64,000 nucleotides of DNA from Mangifera indica. Lineage: Eukaryota > Streptophyta > Magnoliopsida > Sapindales > Anacardiaceae. Every line of letters starts with the position of its first letter. Within the stretch, counting starts at the first letter, position 1. Position numbers and translations under genes: made by a program. Of the stretch, positions 1-9,746 are shown one piece after another. Location: NCBI RefSeq assembly GCF_011075055.1, contig NC_058151.1, forward strand, positions 11,909,800-11,973,799, read 5' to 3'. The notes beneath the pieces are model-generated. The model was not told the DNA's origin. It was given only the letters and a program-made list of their open reading frames with translations, and made no database searches.

Positions 1-1390
1 GGAATCTAAACTTTTTTATCTTAAATTGTTTGTCATTCCTAATTGAACACTTTCCAATATTATGATCAATAAAAGCACAAAACTTACATTTTAAATGCAA
101 TGAATGATTATTCTTCAATGGCTTATATGTTTTAATAAAAGAATTATTTCCATTATATCCTAGGTCTTCCTTATTTAATGTACATATTTGAGATGTAAAC
201 ATCTGATCTAGTTTTTTATGCCTATTTTAGATTTATTCAAAATCTTATTTGAGTTAGATATTTTCACATGATATGCATCATTTTCACTTATAAGCTTTTT
301 CAACTCATTTGATGTTAAAATCTTTTCATTTTTAACTAATTCAAGTTTTTTTCTTGATTTTAACATGCTCACTAATGAAATTTTCATGATCATTTTTAAT
401 GCATGTCAATTGCTTTCTCAAAGATTTATTTTTAGCACACGTGCATTTATATTCATCCATTAAACAATCAAATGCTTCTTGCAATCCATTAAAAGAGTAA
501 GAGTTAGAGTTGTTACCCTTTTCCTCCGATTTGATCATGACCATGAAGCATAAATTGGTTCTCTTATGCTCTGACTCATTTTCATCACTAGAATTATCAC
601 TCCTGCTCCAAGTAGCTGCAAACACTTTCTTTTTGAATTTCTTTTTCTTTCTCTTATTTATGATTTGAGGACACTCTTGTCGGATGTGACTAGACCTTTT
701 GCATTTATGACACGTAATTTCATCTTCACTATCCTCCTTATATTTTGATTTGAAGAAGTTCTTGCCTTTGTTTCTTGAAAAGAATTTGTTGAATTTTCTT
801 GCAAGAAGACTTACATCTTTCTCATCAATCGAAGAATCATCACCATCTGTTTCAACTTTCAAGGCCATGTTCTTTTTAGTCTTAGTCTCCTCTTCCTTGG
901 GCTTTTGCTTCATCTTAAATGTCAATAGACTTCTAATGAGTTCATCCATACCCATTTCGCTTAAGTCTTTTGATTATTCGATAGTGGTCATTTTCATGCT
1001 CTATGATTTTGGCAATGATCGAAGAATCTTCTTCACAAGGTCAATGATCTCAAACTTCTTTCCAAGTCCTTTAAGATCATTTATCAAGTTTGAGAGCCTC
1101 TTATACATATCGGTTACATTCTCTTTGGAATTCATTTGAAATAATTCATATTCTTAGAAGATAAGCTCAATTTTGGACTTTTTCACTCGACTTATACCTT
1201 CATAAGTGGTTTGAAGAATAGTCCATACCTCTTTAGTTGAATCACATGAGGAAACTCGATTAAATTCAGTTTAGTTTAATGCACAAAATAACATATTCAT
1301 AACCCTTGTATTTAAACTCATTAATTTTTTATCTTCCTCACCAAAATCTTCTTCACCAAAATCTTCTTCATTTAAACTCAAGTAATTAAT
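1..1390 (-). pseudogene. Decayed Ty1/copia gag region (UBN2 domain plus two CCHC zinc knuckles)
   Basis: Read on the minus strand, about 1370 down to 1 gives a copia-type gag. The upstream part resembles the UBN2 domain (for example the stretch FNRVSSCDSTKEVW, then KENVTDMYKRLSNLINDLK). In-frame stops break it near 1290, 1150, 1043 and 970. Then comes an open stretch (955-341) with a zinc knuckle C-x2-C-x4-H-x4-C (CHKCKRSSHIRQEC, about 710-670). A frameshift near 390 leads into a second segment that carries another knuckle (CKFCAFIDHNIGKC) around 90-45. In intact elements this protein packages the element RNA. The copy is clearly dead, and pol would lie beyond the left edge. The family assignment is confident; the exact lineage is not resolved. 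Confidence 0.85.
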
Positions 1391-2480
1391 CACAGACATT
1401 ATTCAACAAATTATTAAAACATATAACACAAGTATAAAACATAAAGTAAGGAAAGTAAGGAAAAGAAATGTTCAGGATTTATAGTGGTTCAAAACTTTCT
1501 CTTCCAAGTTTCTTACGTCAACTTCTTCAAGCAACTCGCTTGAAGTTTTACTCGTGAAAATGATGTCTCTTTATAATAGTTTTTCGAGATTTCACCAACG
1601 TACACTAATTATCTAGGATTACGCCTAACTAAATAATTATCCGAGATTTCGCCCATTATAATAGTTATTTAAGATTTTGCCCAAATGTTTGAACATAGAA
1701 AATAGAGTTTATGAATGACTCTACAACGCTGATACAAGAAAATGAGCATAAATTTATCTCTTAAAAAATTTGAGTTATGAGCTTGTGTGAAAGGAATTGG
1801 AAAAGAAAAGAGTATAAGTTTTTTACATTATATTTTCTAACCTATTCCCTATTAAAGAGTCTTCAATTTATAGTCTTAGATGGTTAGAATGGCTCAAATG
1901 ACTGTTGGTTGGGATAATGTATCCATTGAGCTTTGAAAATGATGTTTTGACCTTGAAAACACGATATAACGGGCATCTTATTTTGAGGGGTGAGTGTCTT
2001 TTTACATATTCTAACTTTGACGACTTTGAAATAATTGTCCAACAATCAAATTCTTGAAACACGCCACTTTAGGGTGCCATTTTAGGGATGGACATCCTTT
2101 TTTGCACATTCAAAATTCAATTCTAGAAGTTTTAGACAGGAAGGGACTAGCAGAGGGATTGCCAGAGGAATGGGCATTCTTATCATGGGAATAGGTGTCC
2201 CTAATTTGGGAATGGACATCCCTACTCATTTTGTAAAAATTCTTGAAAGCTTTAGACTTGCAAGGATGGTCATAGGAGAAGCAACAGAATCGACGTCCCA
2301 TAAGGAATAGGTGTCTTACATTTGGGGACGGGAGTCTTATGTCTGAAAAGATGAAAAACATATAGTTCACCCATCTTTTGGTCATAAGAATTTTATGGAT
2401 AAACTTAATTAGCTTAATAAATATAAATTAACAATATTAAACTTAGTTTTGACATAATCAAAACACTTAGAGATCTAACA
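1390..2480 (-). repeat. Candidate 5' LTR and leader of the copia element
   Basis: This stretch lies directly upstream (minus strand) of the copia gag and contains no gene. Its outer end on the minus strand begins TGTTAGATCTCTAAGTG at 2480, the usual TG start of a copia LTR. A weak tRNA-Met-like primer site, TTGTATCAGCG, occurs around 1735. Several short GGACATCC-type motifs recur at 2080-2340. No second LTR copy is in the window, so the boundaries are inferred. Confidence 0.4.
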
Positions 2481-2847
2481 TAATTGTATCACTGACATAT
2501 TAACAAATTGAGTTGTTATAATGTCTTACTAGCGATCATTTTTTATCTGTTTTTGGATGGATGCCTTGCTGAAAAGAAACAAATCTGATCACTACTAACT
2601 TAATAGAGAGCCTATAGGTCACACACAAAAAGGAGTTGATCAAATTCTACAGTGTAGCATTTTTTGAGTCGAATTCATATCGTTTCTAATCTAGATATTA
2701 GATTAAAGGTTTTTAGTTTTGGAAAAACCTTTACACTCAAAAGTATATTTTATGATACTTAGGGGCTAAAATAAAATAATTATGTATGGTTAGAGTTATA
2801 TGTGAGAAAGTACAATGTTGGATTTATCCAAGCCTAGTCCATGATTT

Positions 2848-3474
2848 TGTTAGAGTCAACATGTATGTGAGAAGAAAAAATAGAATAAACTTTATAAAAA
2901 AGACATCTGGTAGCAAGATGAAAGAAACAAATGGAATATAGTAAGAAAAAGGTGAAACAACAAACTATCCTTCTTTTAAAGAAGGTACTGCACAAAGTAG
3001 TTGAAAGAAAAGACAATCTACATGCTAGAAGTTGCTAGAAGCTGACTTGGCAATACCAGATTAGAGAAGCATTAATAAGGGCAAAGATGAGATATGAGGG
3101 GGGTTTGAGTGAGAGAGAAAGACATTATGTTTTTGTATGTAAAACTAGGAAGGGCCAACTCTGGAATGCTAGAATTAGTTTTGCTTTTGTGTTTTGGTTG
3201 TGTTGACTTTGTGGCTGGATATGTAAAATGAGGAGAAGTATAATTGTTCATCTGTAAACTTTTCCAGAAATCAATATAATTTTCATTGTTCAAACACTAT
3301 TTCATTATAATATTCACATTATATATTGAATCATTTTACAATTTAGAAACTATTGTCTTGTTTTTGGCTGTTGCATTGCATTACATGTTGTTAGGAGAAA
3401 AGTGTAATTGTTGGCATAGTTATGTAGTAGAGTGTTAAGATATTCCATAATAGGAGCTTTGGGTACCTGACACA
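2848..3474 (+). repeat. Candidate 5' LTR of a Ty3/gypsy element
   Basis: The stretch starts TGTTAGAGTC and ends CTGACACA, so it has TG...CA ends of about 627 bp. It is followed after one base by a tRNA-Met-type primer site and a gypsy gag. The last 86 bases (3389-3474) recur at 5060-5145. No target duplication is seen. The left limit rests on the TG motif only. Confidence 0.5.
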
Positions 3475-3475
3475 T

Positions 3476-3487
3476 TGGTATTAGAGC
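3476..3487 (+). other. Primer-binding site, tRNA-Met type
   Basis: TGGTATTAGAGC differs by one base from TGGTATCAGAGC, the common plant retrotransposon site complementary to the 3' end of initiator tRNA-Met. It sits one base after the CA end of the candidate LTR. Confidence 0.7.
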
Positions 3488-3529
3488 ATGACGAGGATAG
3501 AAGTCTAGGTAGAAACATTAGAGAAGGAC

Positions 3530-5055
3530 ATGAACGTTATGAAAGAAGGGATAGAGGAAACCAAATTTTGGATAGGAGAGTTGAACAATAGGATGAGGCT
3601 TATGAGTTCTGACATAGAAGTCATTAAAGAATATTTGAGAGACTTAAGAGAAGCCACCCTCGGTAGAGATGAAAGCAATAAAGAAAAGGCTCTAATGCAC
3701 TTGGAACCTTCTCCTTCATATTCACCTCCGAGGAAAGAACTACCTCCTCTTTTGCCTGAATGAATTAAAGAAATGGAAGGAAGAAGGACCTATGAAGAAC
3801 AAAGGAAAGAAGAAAGGGTTAGAGAAAATCAGAGGGATTTGCTATACCGTCAATTGGACTTGCCATTATTTAAAGGAAATAAGGCTTGAGATTGGCTAGC
3901 ATGGATAGAGCGATACTTTCAAGTGAATAGATTAACGAAATAGAAACGATTAACGACAGTCAATGTGTGTATAAAAAGGGAGGCTTTGCATTGTCTACAG
4001 TAGAGAGAGAAATGGTCGACATTTGAGAGGTAGGAAGAATTCAAGGGCAAGGTTCTTTAATGATTCTCATCATTGGATGAACGAACGTCAGAGAAAAAAC
4101 TTTGTTTGTGGTAACAAACCTATTCGGTGAAAGAATATCACAGTCATTTCGAATTATTATCGACGGCTGTGGATGGATTATCTGATGAAAAATTGTAAGT
4201 CATTTTCTTGAATAGATTGATGGAAGAAAAACGAATAGAGGTGAAGCCTTTTCATCCACGCTTGCTAGAAGAAGCCATGGAACATGCTCGCTAAGTTGAG
4301 AAGAAGAATGCAATGATAGATGAAAAATACATGCTTAGACCTAGGAAAAGTCACATAAAAAATTAGGTCGAACCTACCCGCCACTTCTTCACTCCACAAA
4401 CTAGACTAATAACATTCATTTCCAGCCCAAATCACTTTCACCCAAATTCTCAATCGAACTCTATTCTTGCAACCCAATCTATGAACGTCCCAATGGCAAC
4501 TCAAATTACAACCCACTTCATCAACTCGAACCCATCAGGCCCACAGACTTATCCCCTTAATCTACCCCTTTATTCAACAAACAAAACCCAACCTTTCCTA
4601 AATCAAAATACAACCAACCCAACACTTAGAGCTGTAACAGTGTCTGGATCATCGGTTACCATACCGAGAAGAGAGTGAAACTATTAATGACTCTCTAACA
4701 AAGAGTTTCAATCCAAGGTGAAGAAAGGATTATGTTTTCGATACGACAAAAGATATACTTTGGGATATAAGTGTCAATTCCAGCAGCTTCATATCATGAT
4801 TGTTGACGACGAAGAACCAAAAGAAGAGTTAGGAGTCGAGGATAGAAGGATAATAGTTAAAGAGTAGACAATGGAAGCTAATCTCAATGTCAACCTAGTG
4901 GTTAAAATTGATTCGCCCAAAGAAAAAGGTAATCATTTTGATTGATAGTGGGACAACAGATAACTTCGTAGCAAATAGAGTGGTTGAGGAACTAAATGTA
5001 CTAGTAAAAATGACCAACTTTGTAGTGACCTTAAGGGACAACAGTAAAATATTGC
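3530..5055 (+). pseudogene. Ty3/gypsy gag-protease remnant
   Basis: From an ATG at 3530 a reading frame encodes about 77 residues of gag N-terminus. Gag-like sequence then continues with several stops and shifts. It includes DWLAWIERYFQVNR (about 3890), an EYHSHFELLS segment (about 4130), LLEEAMEHAR (about 4265), and a basic segment ending in VDDEEPKEE (about 4800). At 4925-5030 it reads as a retropepsin, LIDSGTTDNFVANRVVEE, whose DSG triad is the active-site signature of gypsy aspartic proteases. Reverse transcriptase, RNase H and integrase are absent. The sequence passes directly into an 86-bp terminal repeat. The element is non-functional and internally deleted. Confidence 0.85.
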
Positions 5056-5059
5056 TTAT

Positions 5060-5145
5060 TGTTGGGAGAAGAGTGTAATTGTAGGCATAGTTATGCAGCA
5101 GAGTGTTAAGATATTCCATAGTAGGAGCTCCAGGTACCTAACACA
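5060..5145 (+). repeat. 86-bp terminal repeat copy of the gypsy remnant
   Basis: These 86 bases match 3389-3474 with about ten substitutions and no gaps. They start TGTTGGGAG and end CTAACACA. They follow the protease fragment directly, so they mark the right end of the remnant. The flanks (CATGT or GATTT on the left, TTCCA on the right) show no target duplication. Confidence 0.75.
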
Positions 5146-5149
5146 TTCC

Positions 5150-8100
5150 ATATGGGTCACGAGTATAAAATAAACTAAATAAAATAAAAACCACACCATG
5201 ACTTTCATGTGAAATTCACAGGTGGGTGGGCCCTTGCAAGTGCATATAAAAATGCACACATGTTTTCCATGGAAATAAGAAGTGAAACACACATTATGTG
5301 TGCTTAAAATTAAAACCCTATCACCTATTAGATGAAAACACCCTTGTTATGACTTTCATCTAAATATCACAGATCATCTTAAAGTTTCAGTAGCCTTTAA
5401 GCATGCTTTCAAAACTTCATTCCCATTATGTGTGCTGAGGTGTAAGCCTACACTTGATTCTGAGAGTAACTTCATAACTTGTCTCTTTCAATGAAAGTCA
5501 AAGGAATTGCCTATGCAAGTATATTCGATAAACACTGTATAAGTGTAAATAATATGTTAGTGAATTAATTATACTACGAGGGCAATCCATAAGGGGTTTT
5601 TGTAGTATGATTGTTTATTTATTAAAAATTTTAATTGTTATTCTACTACCTGAAGGCCACAAATTTCCTACAATATGCTTATTAATCAAGCTTGAAATCA
5701 TATATTCCTTACAATATGCATGTTGTGTGAGTGTAATTAACTTGCTATAATAAACTCATAACTTTTTAATCATTGTTGTTGACCCTCTATTGTGTGTGAC
5801 CTATTGGTTTTTTATCGATTGTAATGAATAAATTTGTGATTAATCTATAATAATAAGTTATTTATTCATTAACCATGAATGACCTCTAATAAGACATTAT
5901 GATTATCCAATCGACAAAAAATCAATAGAAGACTAATATTAACTTTTTAATGGTACTACTGTGCATTCAAATTCTTTTATCAACTGATATTTCATTAAAA
6001 CCAAGACACAAAACTAATGTATACCTTATATTACCCTTGATATTAATGTTTGCTTAGTCAAACAATGTTTAAGTTAACATTGGATCGAACATTAATCTGT
6101 TCCCACTATGACCACAGATTTTTAGTATGTTGTCATCATAAAACACCACAATAAGAAATATGTTCTCGTATTCAAAAGTGATAAATCCTTTATTGATCCA
6201 TCATAGTTTTACTACACTTTTGGACATAGCCAACCATTATCATATTGATAGTCTTCTGAAAAAAGCTAAATTAGACTAATTTCAAACTATACCAATTGGT
6301 GCATAAAACATTTTGGTGATCTTAATTAAGTTTAAGGATCACATAGACACCACCGTCCATTAAAAGATATATTTTTCATGTACATAAGTTACCATCTATA
6401 TGAAATCTTTTTAGTTAGTTGGTATGGTTGACATGCAATCAACATGCACCCACGTATTGCACCTGGTTGACACCATTAACTTTGATTGAGATTTATTTCT
6501 ATCTTTTAATAAGATCATCCAACACAATGATAGTTTTACTAAATGATCTATATCATTGGTCAACATAATACTAACGTTATGGACACTTTTAGATTGACCA
6601 TCACATGCGCTCACAGGGTTCTCATGATCAAGTTACACATTGATTCTCTTGTCATGATTCTACTAGTTGTAGGCATTTATCGAATAATACATGTAAACGT
6701 ATAGACTTATGGATAATGAGTGTCACTCAGATGTTTGAATATGACTTATTATGGATTTATATCGACAAATTAAATGATTGATGCTAGAACATTAAATCCA
6801 ATAAATAGCGACATATCTTATGTGTTATGATTGTTTTGCATAACTTGGTGCAATATATGAGTGCATATTGATTGCATATTCATTAGACTAACCTGTCCAA
6901 GGATTTCATATAAATAGTAAGCCTAATGTTTGTGAAATAAATTCTCATATGGATTGTGGTGCATGTGATCATTTAACAATAGCCCAACATAACCTTTTTA
7001 TAGGAGTATGTTGAAACGTGTATCACCACTATGATGGATTGAGATAAAATCTATCATTGTTGGGTATGGGAGAAGATGTCTCAATGCACTGTTTGATTAA
7101 TGACTATGACCACTTGAATCACAGTGGATTAGGTTGTTGCCCATATCTAATTATATTTGGTCGTTACCTCTAAAATCAAATAATAAATTTAATGATGACC
7201 TAAGGTATACACCATTTTTGTCCTTTCGCCTTGAAAAGATTATCGATTAATGAAATGATTTGATTATGATAACTTAAACTAAAGAACAAAATATTGCAAA
7301 CAATTGTAAAGGACATGAGAATTTTTGAAATGCACAACTTTTTCTTACTATTTCAAATTAAGGGTTGCATCAGTTTATATAGAACAAAAAATGGTGCCAG
7401 AGTGGCAATCCAAAGAAAATATCATTAGATCCTTTTAATTATAATAGAAAATTACATAAAAACTAAGATACTAATTATTAGATTTCCCCAATTGATTACG
7501 TGCATCTTATGTTCTTTTGTTGAGAAGAAAGCTAAAGAACAATCGAGAATGAGTGAGAAATATTTTTTTTAATAGTGCAAATGAAGAGGGTCAAGAATCT
7601 TTTTAATCCAAGTGACTTTACTTTGTTCAAGAAGATCTCTAAAAGGCAATTTATTCCTTTAGTTTGATGCACACCATTTTATTAAAATTTGTTAACAAAA
7701 GGAGTTTCAAAATTTTTAAACGTCCATGTACATATCCTCCCATTTCAACATACCCTTTAATCATTTTAATGACTAACACACCTATTTGGAAATAAGTATT
7801 TTGATATTCTTAGCACATGGTAATTATACTATTGAAAAATAAAAATCATTATTCTACTAATGCTTTATCATTTGGGTGATCATAATATCTTGTTAGAGGT
7901 CATTCATGATCTATAAATAGAAGACCAACTAATTGTAGATTAATCATGATACGATTCATTATCAACATGATAGATAACCAATAGGTCACACAACAGGGGT
8001 TTGATTGTCAAGATAGAAAAAATTTGAACATATTACGTGTATAAATCATGTAGGATTTTTCCCGATTGTGATAATTCTGATATTTATTAATTAATGAGTT

Positions 8101-8350
8101 ATTTGAGTCTAATTCATTCCAAATGGATTCGACATTCATTGTTGAGCCTAAGTGTAAGATTTAAAACTCTAAAAGTCAAATATAAAGACCCAAAAGTTAA
8201 AGGACTAAAGTGATATTTGTGAAGGGTATATAAATAAAAAACTTATCCCATAATTTTTCATGAGCTATTTTTCATGCATGGTTGAAAACATGTTGCCAAT
8301 ATTTGCCTAGTAAAGTAAGTATAACCAATATGTAAATTTTGGAACTTTTA
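5150..8350. other. AT-rich non-coding block with a long-range inverted repeat
   Basis: No gene is supported here. The segment 5765-5920 matches the reverse complement of 7872-8005, sharing the words GTGTGACCTATTGGTT, GATTAATCTA and ATGAATGACCTCTAA. The arms enclose about 1.95 kb. A shorter related piece occurs near 2600-2650. The composition and repeated words suggest retrotransposon LTR debris in both orientations, but no coding domain was found. Confidence 0.5.
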
Positions 8351-9050
8351 GGGTTGATTTTTTTTTTTTTTTGCTAAGTATGTATTATAAACAAAGCAAG
8401 GACACTCAAAGGCACCCTAAGACAAGAGCAACTGACCACAAAGGTTGGACAAAGACTACACAACCACCAAAGCCACAATGCTAGGACAAACCTCTAGCTA
8501 GAGAGCAAACCAAGAACAGGGCCTCTCTTCCTATTTATCAAGCATCAATTACATAAGATAGATACCAAGAGAAACCATCAAAACAACGAGCACCAAAGCA
8601 ATGTCATCGTCTCTATTCATGTAATGACTATACAATGTGATAATCTTCTTAAACTTGACTAATTTAACATAAATACACATAATTAGCACAATAATAAAAA
8701 TTTTGGAAAACGACAGTAGCAAAAAACAACACAAATCCTATCTCAGCATAACGGGGATACAGGCTCTGCAAGCACTCAAATTTGAAAGATATTTCAAGTC
8801 TACCATAATGATGCAACAACATAAGGAAGGGGAAATCAAATGAGTGCTTACTATTTGCAGAAGTTATTTACACACTTGCTAGACATAACCATCTTGGAAA
8901 TCTACCAAATGTATAACTGTAATACCCTCAGGTACGTTTTAAGACATTTATGCCTTTTAGCCCTATTTTGAGATATTTCATTTTTAAATATATAAGTTCA
9001 CATGAATGTGTGTGATTTTGTTCACGACAAAAAGTTGGATAATATTTATA

Positions 9051-9620
9051 ATTTTACCACTGATTTTATCCCATATTTTGACTATCTTATCTGATGAATC
9101 ATGAGTTCTATTATAGCTTGTTGGAAAGTTCTTTGAATCCTCTTTTCAATGATATATAACTTATATAAATTAGAGACTGTTTGGATTATTAAATTACACG
9201 AATAAAAGTATTGCCTTACCAAATAAATAGTAAATATAGTTTTTTTCTACTGATTTCATCTCACGTTTTGACTGCCTTATCTAATAAATCATGAGTGCTA
9301 TTATAGCTTGTTGGAAAGCTCTTTGAATCCTTGTTTCAATGATATATAGCTTGTATGAATTAGAGACCGTTTGGACTACTATATTACATGAACAAAATGA
9401 CTGCCTTACCAAATAAATAGTAAATATAGTTTTTGGCCATTGACTTCATTTCACATTTTGATTATTTTATCTGATGAAACATGAGTGCTATTATAGCTTG
9501 TTGGAAAGCTATTTGAATTCTCTTTTTAGTGATATATAGTTTTTATGAATTAGAGACCGTTTGGGCTATTAAATTATATGAATAAGAAGACTGTCCTACC
9601 AAATGAACAGTAATTTATAA
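9051..9620 (+). repeat. Three 190-bp tandem repeats inside solo LTR A
   Basis: The word ATCATGAGTKCTATTATAGCTTGTTGGAAAG-like (positions 9099, 9289 and 9479) recurs with a period of exactly 190 bases. The units carry scattered substitutions. The opposite-strand relative LTR at 47809-49730 has only two such units. Confidence 0.85.
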
Positions 9621-9625
9621 TTTTT

Positions 9626-9746
9626 GGAAAGAAAGAAAGAAAGAAAGAAAAGGAGAAAAAGAAAAGGAAGAAAGGAAAGAAAGGAAAGGAAAGAAATGAG
9701 AGGAAAAGAAAAGGAAAAGAAAAGAAAGAAAAATAAGAAAAGGAAT
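9626..9746 (+). repeat. Purine-only GAAA/GGAA tract in solo LTR A
   Basis: About 120 bases are almost entirely A and G, built from GAAAG and GGAAA units. The complementary pyrimidine tract in LTR copy B is at about 48700-48800. It is a polypurine low-complexity part of the LTR. Confidence 0.9.

Noticed and set aside
3389..5145. Calling the gypsy remnant a TRIM element
   Set aside because: It contains gag and protease coding remains and probably a 627-bp LTR upstream, so it is not a coding-free miniature.
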